Positions 23,201 through 35,200 of a DNA stretch of 64,000 bases are shown here, piece after piece. Every line of letters starts with the position of its first letter. Position 1 is the stretch's first letter. The DNA is from Girardinichthys multiradiatus (Eukaryota > Chordata > Actinopteri > Cyprinodontiformes > Goodeidae), in assembly GCF_021462225.1 (NCBI RefSeq), contig NC_061796.1, forward strand, positions 47,552,391 to 47,616,390, given 5' to 3'. The translations under genes and the position numbers were made by a program. The notes under the pieces are model-generated. The model searched no databases. It was given only the letters and a program-made list of their open reading frames with translations, and had not been told where the DNA came from.

Positions 23201-26200
23201 CCACTGATGACCCCTCACCTTGACCCGGCTAGGACAAGTGGGTTTAGACAATGGATGAATGAAACTATGAGATCTTTGGGAATCTGGACACTACAAGTGT
23301 TATTGTGGCCCTGATGTAACCTTTGACCCTCATTTGGAGGTTCTGGGAAGGCATCTGTGCTGGTTCTGACCCATTTTCTTTCTTATTTCATGTGTTTTTA
23401 TCAGCTCAGTGTATAAGGCAGCAGTTGTTCCCGTGTGTTCTCAGGATGGTCACCCCGACAGGCTGCAGTGTGGGCTGGAGGTGGAAGGACGGCTCCTCCT
23501 GCTGGACCTGGAGAAGAACCAGTGAGTTCCAGTAACACTGCAGAACATTTTCATACAGCACTGGAACTCTGCCTCTGTCTCCGCTCATTAGGACTGAACA
23601 TTAAGCCTGCGTGTTTTCCTCTGCAGCAACCTGCTGCCCAAACTTCCCGACATCTTCTTCTATCTCACCAATGGCACTGGAGTGTCTGCAGCCAACCCTG
23701 TGGTGAGTCAGTAAACGCATCGCGTCAGGACGCCTCCGTCGGCCCGCCTCTGTTGGCTTTTCCAGCTGTGACAGATGCTGCTGTGTTTGTGTCGTCTGCA
23801 GACTCACTGTTATTATCACGGCAGCGTCCGAGGATTCCCGCAGTCCAGAGTGGCTCTGAGCACCTGCTCCGGACTCCGGTTAGTAATGTCCTTACATCCC
23901 AGAGTCTGATCCATACAGAACCCTGGGTTCTGTTAGGTTCATAAAGTATCACATTACATGCTAACTGTTTCCAGGGTTCCAACTGATAAAATCTAGGATT
24001 CATCTTTTTACATTTTCCAGGTTTATAGAAGGAAACTGAGGATGGGGAAAGGTTTGTGTTTCCAGGCTCAGCAGAGGTTCTTCTAGTAAACAGATTTTCC
24101 ACCTTGTGGGTTCAACTCCAGCTCCAGTTTTTCAGTCATTGACTGAAAAGCAGCAGATATGGCCACACATAGCGAGGTTCAAAGGTTGACCGTTAATCAC
24201 AGGCTCTCCAGATGTGTTCTACATGTTTCTGAGGAAAGTTGTTGGATCACTGGGTGGATCCAGTTTCTACTTTAACGGTATTTATACAACTTGCCAGTGA
24301 CACTGGAACCGGACTCAGTGGCCTCTGCAGGTTTCTCTATTTGAAATATAATTTTAAAAAAGATGATTTAATATCCAGTCGTGTAAATTCAAGGATTTCC
24401 ATCTTTGTAAAATCCGAGACGTTCTAGGATTAAAATCCGGTCCAAATTTGCGCGACCCAATAAATTCTGGTCTTTATGACCATGAAAATTGGTCTGAAAC
24501 ATGATTTAATGTCACAGGGATGACCCCTGTGACCCTTTTATTTGGAATTGTTTTAAGAAAAGGTCCAGAAAGTTCTGGTTTTATTCAGACAGAAACTTGA
24601 TTGTAAAAATAGTTTTCTGATGATTTAAACATGAAACACATTAAACAGATTAATTATCAACCTTTCAGCTTCTTACAGTCAGACACACACTGAGTTCTTC
24701 TGGTTTCCCAGCACAGATCCTGTTCTGCTGACGCTGCAGATATCTGGATCCACACCAGCTCGGTTCTGCTGAATCCACTCAGCGCTGACAGCTCTGAAGG
24801 CTTCTCTGTTCAGCAGCTTCTAAATGTTCACAGAAAAATCCACTTTTATTTAAACGGGTCAGTCCAGAACCCAGAATTGACATATCCGGGTTTTTGTGTT
24901 TCTGGGCTTTTTGGAGTAAAGTGTGAAGGATGATGTCATGGTTCCTCTGCAGGTTCTACTGATCCGATTAATCGTGCAAACCTCTGACCTGCAGGAGGAT
25001 TACAGGATTTCTCTACAGAGGAAACTTTGTTACAGATATGATGCAGAACCTTCACTGCTCAGATCCGATTATTCAAATGACCTGAAAACACACACCAGTA
25101 CTCAGAGCGGATCCTCTCTGTAACGGTAACAAGAACAGAACCCAAACTTGGAAATATATCGGACCTTGGTGTATAGTTCTTGTTGTTTGTGACAGTTTTT
25201 GGGAAATTTGGTTGAAGACGTTTGATGTTCTGCTGGATGTGGATCTCTCTCTGGATATTTCCTGGTTTCTGGTGGCCTCCATCCAGGCTGCACCACCTTC
25301 CCACCACCACCTAAAGCTGCTCTGTCCCTTAGGATCCATGAAGCCATGAAGTTCTAGGTGCTGTTTTGTCCTCGTCTCGCAGACTCATCTTCAGGTGTCC
25401 AACAGCACAGGGTTGTCTTTGTCCCATTTCTGGTTCCTGAATTCTCCAACAGTGTCAGTTGGGGACAGCCCAGCCCAGCAGCCGTATCCTCCTCTTCCTC
25501 AGTCAGGCTTGTGAAACGTGGTTCTGTCAGCTGTTGATAGGGGATGGTTCTTCAAGCAGAGCCACCTGAGGAATCTGAGATCATGGCTGTCTTTCTGTGA
25601 CGAACCTTTTCTCACCTTAGTAGCTTAAAATTGATGCTCTACCACAACTGTTCCTGCCTTGGTCTACAGCCAGAAATGCAGGAATGGATGAATTTTAACC
25701 AATGAAATGAAGCCGATGAGATAAAATATAAAACATCCTGACTTCTTCTGCCACACTGAGGTTATGTACGTCTCAGCTCGTTTATTTCGTTGATATATTT
25801 TTGCTTTTCTCAACTTCATTACTCCCTGCAGCGGCGTTCTCGTTCTCAACTCCTCCCTGAGCTTTGAGCTGCAGCCGGAGGACAAGGAACACCTCCAGCA
25901 TCAGGAGGAGGACAGAGCAGGAGGAGGAGAGGAGGAAGATGTTCATCTGCTGTTCTCTACCAGCCCTCTGGAGGGCACTGCCGCTGCAGGCTGTGGGGTG
26001 TCGCACACATCTACCCCTCCTTTCCTCAACTGGACCCACTCACGGCGGGTGAGACCAGCTGGACCTGAGGGTTCTTAGAGCTAATTTGTTTTTGTCTTTA
26101 ATTTAAAATCAAAATGATTCCTTTTTTTCTATAATTAATGTTCTGCTGCGCAGAAAAGAACTTTAATGCAGAAATGATCTCAGTCACTCTAACAAACTGA

Positions 26201-29200
26201 CCATGAAGGTGCTGCTTCATGTTCTGTTTGACCCGAGTGTGTTTCCTCTGCAGACGAAGAGGGACATCCTCTCTGAGACCAAATACGTGGAGCTGGTGTT
26301 GGTGGCCGATCATCAGGAGGTCAGTGTGTTGTTGAAGGTCGTTTAAACGAATGAAAGAAGACTTTCTAGACTCATCTCCTAGTTCCATAAAATAAAATGT
26401 GAAAATTAGGTGTTGTTTAATATTCATAAGATGTAGAACCAGCTCAGAACCTATTGCCAGGACATAATGAACCAGCTGTAAACCAGATGTTGCCTTCAGC
26501 AGCGTTTGATGGGGGCTGTGCATTTTATCCTAAATGGAACATTTTGGATCCTGAGATGAACGACCAGTTCTTACTGTCCAGGATGTGTTTGGATGTTCTG
26601 ATCCTGCTGTCTCTGTAACCGAAGCTACGGTGTGTCCCTCACAGTTCCTGAACTACCAGAGGAACAACAAAACCATCATCTACCGCATGCTGGACGTGGC
26701 CAACCAGGTGGACTGGGTGAGAGCTCGCACTTCCTCCTGCTGTCGGTTCATGTCGATCCGACTCCGCAGTCCAACAGAACCGCCTTCACCTTCTGTTTCA
26801 GTTCTACCGGCCACTGAACGTCCGGGTGGCTCTGACCGGCCTGGAGATCTGGAGCGACCGCGACAAGATCCAGGTAGAGAAGAGTCCCACTGACACCCTC
26901 AACAAGTTCCTGGAGTGGAGAACCAGGGACCTGCTGCCGCGACTTCGCCATGACAACGCCCAGCTCATCATGTAACGTTCACCAAATTAAAAGCTCCAGC
27001 TTCTGAGGTTGATTTAAGGTGGTCTGGATCTCCAGCAGTTCTCCAGGCCTTCTGCAGATCTTTGGTCTCTGGTTGCTTTTAACTACATCCAGAGGTAAAA
27101 GTGGAAAAACTGAGCTTAAATAGAAGAAATGTTCTGTCCCGCATTTATAAACACAGATTTGTTTTATTGTTTGAGTCAGAACCACTGGTAGGAGTCAGAA
27201 CCACTCAGGCTCATGCCCTGGGTTTAGGAGCCTTTATGTTGCTTCATGTTGGTCTGGGCATCTGGATCCAGCTCACAGGGAGGAAACGGGTCTGTTTAGA
27301 CCTCCCTGACAATGAAACCAAAACATTTCCCAACATGTTAGAAACCTCATCAAGTCCCAGTTATCAGGAACTGACTGAAAAGGTAGTTCATTTTTAAAAA
27401 GCAGCCAGAGCCCAAAGAACAACTCTGACAACCCTCCAGAAAGTCCACAGAACTTTAGATCAGAACCCCCAGGGCTCCATGTGACGGCTCTGTTTGAACT
27501 GAACAGGGGCGAGTCTTTTGACGGCACCACAGTGGGGATGGCGTCCCAGTCGTCCATGTGTTCCAGAGAGCGATCCGGAGGCGTTAACGTGGTGAGTCTC
27601 AGACGGCTCCTGAACACTGTTCCTGGGAATAATCTACTTCCTGGTTGAGATGACCTGCTGTCTGAGCCTCATCTTCTATCAACCTTCTCTTTATCAGGAT
27701 CACCTGGTCAGTGTTTTGGGTGTGGCCTCCACCATTGCCCACGAACTCGGTCACAACCTGGGGATGAGACACGACTCGCCCGAACGCCGCTGCTCCTGCG
27801 AAAATGAGCCACGCCTTGGAGGATGCATCATGGAGCCATCAACCGGGTCAGAATCAGACCTTTTAATAGCTCAGAAGAACCTCCTACAGAATAATCTGCA
27901 CAGCCTGTTCTCCTCTACAGTTCTTTTAGTTTCCCTGATATTATATTGTAATCCGGGCCTGAATCCTTGTAGAGGTGTGACGTTTTCTTCTGAGTTTGGA
28001 AATGATAACTGTCTGACGTCTGTCAAACCTGATTTGGGTTTGGAGAACCTTCAGAAAGCTTTGAGAACAATCGGTTTGGTTCTTTTTAAGAAGATTATGT
28101 GCACAGTCTTCTTGTTTTAATAGAAACTCTTTCCCTGTTGACATCAGATCAGCATGTTGAACTCTGGTGCTTCTCATTGTGGTTAACAGGATTAAACTGT
28201 CTGATCTCTTGGTGTTGTGGCTCACCTGTGCACCTCTGACTTCAGGTTCATGCCTGGTCAGCAGTTCAGCAGCTGCAGCGCCTCAGATCTGTCCGTCAGC
28301 CTGCTGCACGGCGGCGGCATGTGTTTGTTCAATGTGCCGCAGCCCGACCGCCTGCTGGGAGGACCTCGCTGTGGAAACCTGTACGTGGAGAAAGGAGAGG
28401 AGTGCGACTGCGGCCTGCTGGAGGTACTCATCTGTCCACCTAAATCATTTATGGTTCTTCCTTAAAATGGTCTGCATGACTTTACTCTTCTTGATGTTGT
28501 GTTGAACTCTGATTGGTCAGGAGTGTGATGACCCGTGCTGTAATGCCTCCACCTGTCAGCTGGTTCCTGGAGCTCAGTGCTCCTCATACGGTATCTGCTG
28601 TGAGGACTGTAAGGTCAGATGGGCTTAATGTCTACTAGTAAAACCCGTCAGTGTCAGTCAGAACCTCACCTCCTCTTCTTCTTCTCTTTGGGTTTAGCTG
28701 CGCGCGGCGGGATCGGTGTGCCGTGAGCCGCTCGGAGAGTGCGATCTGCCTGAGTATTGCACAGGCTCCTCCCCCTACTGCCCCCCCAATGTCTTCCTGC
28801 AGAATGGAGAGGCCTGCCAGAACAGCGCCTCCTACTGCTTTGGAGGAGTCTGTGCCAACATGGACACCCAGTGCCAGATGCTGTGGGGAACCAGTAAGAT
28901 AACTGAGTTTATTTCTGGGAATGACATCATTTACTCTAATCTCTGCTGATGTACATAAAGAGATTTATTGTACACTTTATTTACAGTGGCTTGTAAAAGT
29001 ATTCAGACCCATTGAATCTTTCTACATATTTTCACATTACAACCCCTAAATATATTTTATTGGAATTTGATGTGAAAGACCAACACAAAGTGGTATACAA
29101 TTATGAAGTGGAACAAAAATTATACATGATTGCTTTTACAAATAAAAAACTGAAAAGGGCATTTTGCAGAAGTAGTCTTGTCCCCTTGGTCAATACTTTG

Positions 29201-32200
29201 TGGAGCCACGTTTTGCTGTAATTACAGCTGCAAGTCTTTTAGGGTACGGCTCTACCAGCTTTTCACGTCTAGTGACTGAAATCTTTGCCCATTCTTCTTT
29301 GCAAAACAGCTTAAGCTCAGTCAAATTAGATGGAGAGCGTTGATGAACAGCAGTTTTCAGATCTTGCCACAGATTCTCGAGTGGGTTAAGGTCTGGACTT
29401 TGACTGGGCCATTGTAACACATGAATATGTTTTGTTTTAAACCATTTCATTGCAGCCCTGGGTTCATGTTTAGGGTCGTTGTTCTGCTGGAAGGTGAACC
29501 TTCGCTCCAGTCTCAAGTCTTCTGCAGACTCCAACAGGTTTTCTTCCAAGATTGCCCTGGATTTGGCTCCATCCATCTTCCATCAACTCTGACCACCTTC
29601 TCTGTCCCTGCTGAAGAGAAGCACCAGAGCATGATGCTGCCACCACCATATGTGAGAGTGGTGATGGTGTGTTCAGAGTGATGTGCAGTGTTAGTTCTCT
29701 GCCACACAGGGTTTTGCATTTTGGCCAAAATGTTCAGTTTTGGTTTCATCTGACCAAAGCAGCTTCTTCCACATGTTTGCTGTTTCCCCAACATGGCTTC
29801 TGGCAAACTGCAAACAGGACTTCTTATAGTTTTCTTTTAACAATGTCTTTCTTCTTGCCACTCTTCCATAAAGACCACATTTGTGCAAAGCACGACTAAT
29901 AGTTGTCCTGTGGACAGATTTCCCCACCTGAGCTGTGGATCTTTGCAGTTCATCCAGAGTCACCATGGGCCTCTTGGCTGCATCTCTGATCAGTGCTCTC
30001 CTTGTTGGGCCTGTAAGTTTAGGTGGACAGCTTTGTCTTGGTAGGTTTCCAGCTGTGCCAAACTCTTTCCATTTCCAGATGATGGATTGAACAGAGATCC
30101 ATGAGATGTTCAAAGCTTGGGGAATCTTTTTATATCCTAATCCTGCTTTAAACTTCTCCACAACTTTATCCCTGACCTGTCAGTTGTGTTCCTTGGACTT
30201 TATGATGCTGTTTGCTCCCCAATATTCTCTTACCCAACCTTTGAGGCCGTCACAGAGCAGATGTATTTGTACTGAGATTAAATTACACACAGGTGGACTC
30301 TATATAGTCATTACTAATCATCAGGCAACTTCTGAAGGCAACTGGTTGCACTCAGAGTAAAAGAGGCTGAATACACAACGCACTTTTCAGTTTTTTATTT
30401 GTAAAACATGTTTTAAATCATGAATAATTTTTGTTCCACTTCAGGATTGTATAGCACTTTGTCTTTTACATTCCAATAAAATATATTTATGTTTGTGGTT
30501 GTGACAATATGTGGAAAAGTTCAGGGGGTATGAATACTTTTACAAGCCGGTGTATGTAAAGCCTGAATAGGTTTACACCAAACTCAAACCAGTTTATGTT
30601 GAGTTAATGCTGGTTGACATGGTGAAATCAATGGATATTTCCAATAAACTTGAAATTAAAATCTGGATTTAAACCAGTTTGTGAGTGATTTCAGTAATTT
30701 TAGCATTGGCAGCATCCATCCACCTGAAACCAGTTTGTACTGGTGTGTGTGTTCAGACGCCAGCAGCGCTCCAGCTGTGTGCTTCTCATCAGTCAACAAA
30801 CAGGGAAACAAATATGGAAACTGTGGTCAGCTGACCAATGGCTCCTACGTCCCCTGTGCAAACTCGTGAGTAAACAAACAACGTTGTCCTGTGCTCAGCC
30901 TACAAATCCCATGATGCCTCAGGGGTCCAGTGAGGTTTATCTCTCCCTGTCATGCCTTTTGTTGTTTTAGAGACGTTCTCTGTGGGAGGATCCAGTGTCA
31001 GGGCGGGACAGAGCGCCCCCTGCTGGGCAGCATCGCCCAGATCCTCACTGTCCGCTTCAACAACAGCGACCTGGTCTGCAGAGGAACCTTCTTCCATCTG
31101 GATGATGACGTGTCCGACCCGGCAACTGTGGCCAAGGGCACGGCCTGTGGGTCCGGCAAGGTCAGACAGGCAACTAAAACAGTTTGATAGAGACGCTGAA
31201 CTGACCCACTGAGTATTTTATAGCTAACAGGAAAATACTTTTATGGACATTTGCTGAGAATGTAAGATTTGATTGGCTGAAACTGTGCAGAGGTTTCATC
31301 TGATTGGCTCATACAGGTCCTTCTCAAAAAATTAGCATATTGTGATAAAGTTCATTATTTTCCATAATGTCATGATGAAAATGTAACATTCATATATTTT
31401 AGATTCATTGCACACTAACTGAAATATTTCAGGTCTTTTATTGTCTTAATACGGATGATTTTGGCATACAGCTCATGAAAACCCAAAATTCCTATCTCAC
31501 AAAATTAGCATATCATTAAAAGGGTCTCTAAACGAGCTATGAACCTAATCATCTGAATCAACGAGTTAACTCTAAACACCTGCAAAAGATTCCTGAGGCC
31601 TTTAAAACTCCCAGCCTGGTTCATCACTCAAAACCCCAATCATGGGTAAGACTGCCGACCTGACTGCTGTCCAGAAGGCCACTATTGACACCCTCAAGCA
31701 AGAGGGTAAGACACAGAAAGACATTTCTGAACGAATAGGCTGTTCCCAGAGTGCTGTATCAAGGCACCTCAGTGGGAAGTCTGTGGGAAGGAAAAAGTGT
31801 GGCAGAAAACGCTGCACAACGAGAAGAGGTGACCGGACCCTGAGGAAGATTGTGGAGAAGGGCCGATTCCAGACCTTGGCGGACCTGCGGAAGCAGTGGA
31901 CTGAGTCTGGAGTAGAAACATCCAGAGCCACCGTGCACAGGCGTGTGCAGGAAATGGGCTACAGGTGCCGCATTCCCCAGGTCAAGCCAATTCTGAACCA
32001 GAAACAGCGGCAGAAGCGCCTGACCTGGGCTACAGAGAAGCAGCACTGGACTGTTGCTCAGTGGTCCAAAGTACTTTTTTCGGATGAAAGCAAATTCTGC
32101 ATGTCATTCGGAAATCAAGGTGCCAGAGTCTGGAGGAAGACTGGGGAGAAGGAAATGCCAAAATGCCAGAAGTCTCAAGACCCAACACTCTGGATGAGCT

Positions 32201-35200
32201 AAAGGCCGCTATCGAAGCATCCTGGGCCTCCATAAGACCTCAGCAGTGCCACAGGCTGATTGCCTCCATGCCACGCCGCATTGAAGCAGTCATTTCTGCA
32301 AAAGGATTCCCGACCAAGTATTGAGTGCATAACTGTACATGATTATTTGAAGGTTGACGTTTTTTGTATTAAAAACACTTTTCTTTTATTGGTCGGATGA
32401 AATATGCTAATTTTGTGAGATAGTAATTTTGGGTTTTCATGAGCTGTATGCCAAAATCATCTGTATTAAGACAATAAAAGACCTGAAATATTTCAGTTAG
32501 TGTGCAATGAATCTAAAATATATGAATGTTAAATTTTCATCATGACATTATTGAAAATAATGAACTTTATCACAATATGCTAATATTTTGAGAAAGACCT
32601 GTAGTGTAGAGGTTAGATCTGATTGACTCATAGTGCAGAGGTTACATCTGATTGACTCATAGTGTAGAGGTTACATCTGATTGACTCATAGTGCAGAGGT
32701 TACATCTGATTGGCTCATAGTGTAGAGGTTACATCTGATTGGGTCAGAGTGCAGAGGTTACATCTGATTGGCTCATAGTGTAGAGGTTAGATCTGATTGG
32801 CTCATAGTGTAGAGGTTAGATCTGATTGACTCATAGTGCAGAGGTTAGATCTGATTGACTCATAGTGCAGAGGTTACATCTGATTGGGTCAGAGTGCAGA
32901 GGTTACATCTGATTGGCTCATAGTGTAGAGGTTACATCTGATTGGCTCATAGTGTAGAGGTTACATCTGATTGACTCATAGTGTAGAGGTTAGATCTGAT
33001 TGGCTCATAGTGTAGAGGTTAGATCTGATTGGCTCATAGTGCAGAGGTTACATCTGATTGGCTCATAGTGTAGAGGTTACATCTGATTGGCTCATAGTGC
33101 AGAGGTTACATCTGATTGACTCATAGTGCAGAGGTTACATCTGATTGGCTCATAGTGTAGAGGTTAGATCTGATTGGCTCATAGTGTAGAGGTTAGATCT
33201 GATTAACTCATAGTGTAGAGGTTAGATCTGATTGACTCATAGTGTAGAGGTTACATCTGATTGACTCATAGTGTAGAGGTTAGATCTGATTGGCTCATAG
33301 TGTAGAGGTTAGATCTGATTGGCTCATAGTGTAGAGGTTAGATCTGATTGGCTCATAGTGTAGAGGTTAGATCTGATTGACTCATAGTGTAGAGGTTACA
33401 TCTGATTGACTCATAGTGCAGAGGTTAGATCTGATTGGCTCATAGTGTAGAGGTTAGATCTGATTGACTCATAGTGCAGAGGTTACATCTGATTGACTCA
33501 TAGTGTAGAGGTTACATCTGATTGGGTCAGAGTGCAGAGGTTACATCTGATTGGCTCATAGTGTAGAGGTTACATCTGATTGACTCATAGTGTAGAGGTT
33601 AGATCTGATTGGCTCATAGTGTAGAGGTTAGATCTGATTGGCTCATAGTGCAGAGGTTACATCTGATTGGCTCATAGTGTAGAGGTTACATCTGATTGGC
33701 TCATAGTGCAGAGGTTACATCTGATTGACTCATAGTGCAGAGGTTACATCTGATTGGCTCATAGTGTAGAGGTTAGATCTGATTGGCTCATAGTGTAGAG
33801 GTTAGATCTGATTGGCTCATAGTGTAGAGGTTAGATCTGATTGACTCATAGTGCAGAGGTTAGATCTGATTGGCTCATAGTGTAGAGGTTAGATCTGATT
33901 GGCTCATAGTGTAGAGGTTAGATCTGATTGGCTCATAGTGTAGAGGTTACATCTGATTGGCTCATAGTGCAGAGGTTGGATCTTATTGGCAGCCTGAGAA
34001 GTCGTCTCCAATCTGGGCAGTTAAATCACATCAGCTGTTCGAACTGATCTGGTCTCATTTTGAGCTATAAGGTGTTTTTGTCCTTAAAAATGTTTGTAAT
34101 ACGACCAAGGAAGTTAATCTTAATATGGTTTTCCAATAATAAAGTAATTCCTACAAATAATAATATTTTCAGTATAAGAAGTTAAACTGCAGTTAATGGT
34201 CTAGACTCTTTGAAGCTTAGGGTGTATTCACACTTGCCTCTTTTAGTCTGCTTTAAACGGACCAGAGTTCGTTTCCCTCCTTGGTCCGGACCTTTTGTGC
34301 AGGTGTGAATACACTCAAGCGAACCCTGGTCCGGACCAAACCACCGGGCCGAGACCCACTTTTTGAGGTGGTCTCGGTCCACTTCCACACAGACTCTGGT
34401 GCGGTTCGCTTATAGTCTGAATACAAACCGGCCCCGATCCGAACCAACTACAAAAAGCGTACGTCTCTTTGGGCCTAAAAAGCCACCGTAGCCGGTAGCA
34501 AAGGTGTGTTGTAAGGTAATCCTACCTGATAAGCTGTGTGTTGCTTAGCAACGCTACCGGCTTGTTGCACGTAGAGAACGTCGGCGTTCAGCACGCGTTC
34601 TCCAACGCTGTTCCAACATTATAAATGAAACGTCTCAAAGTCTGTGTTGAATGAGCTGCTCTTCAGCCTCACAATAATATTACAGCTTTAATAACGGCGT
34701 AAATATGCAGAACAGAGGAGCTGAACGCAGAACGTCTACAGATGTTTTCCTACATTTCCGGGTCTGTGTTCTGTCCCGCCCCCGTCATTTCTGTCCAATG
34801 GGAACAATGATCGTCACCCGCGTGGCTTTGTTTACCAGTAATAGTTCACTTGAAAAAAGTACAATGTGAAAACAAACCGCACCAAATGAAAAAAATAAAG
34901 TTCGCTTTTGGTCCGGTCCAAACAAGCGGACCAAAGGACCTTCCTGGTGAATACACACTTTGTTTCACGTGTTTTTATTCGTCTGTTTGCTTTTGTAGGC
35001 TTGTTTAAATCAGAAATGCCAGGATGTGTCTGTGTTCGGTGTGGACGAATGTCGCAGGAAGTGCAGCGGTCACGGGGTGAGTCACACAAGGGTTTCAACA
35101 GCTTGTAGGAATAAAATCAGAAACTGGAGAAAATAAGAAAACCGGATCAATTCATCTTACGCTGGACTCAGTGGCCTGCAGATGCTGGTGTGTCTCATGA

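Larger units (their letters stand above)
31285..33989. repeat. Minisatellite, 29-bp unit, interrupted by a Tc1 copy
   Basis: Unit GTGTAGAGGTTAGATCTGAT followed by TGGCTCATA. One unit precedes the transposon (31285-31313). After the transposon, units start at 32604 and the last begins at 33967: 1363 bp, exactly 47 x 29, with no net indel. Variable positions are C/T at base 4, C/G in TTACA/TTAGA, and GGCTCA/GACTCA/GGGTCA near the end. A half-decayed unit lies just left at about 31270. It sits in adam15 intron 16. Confidence 0.95.

Noticed and set aside
32604..33989. Tandem protein-coding repeat
   Set aside because: A 29-bp unit is not a multiple of three and stops (TAG) appear in each unit.
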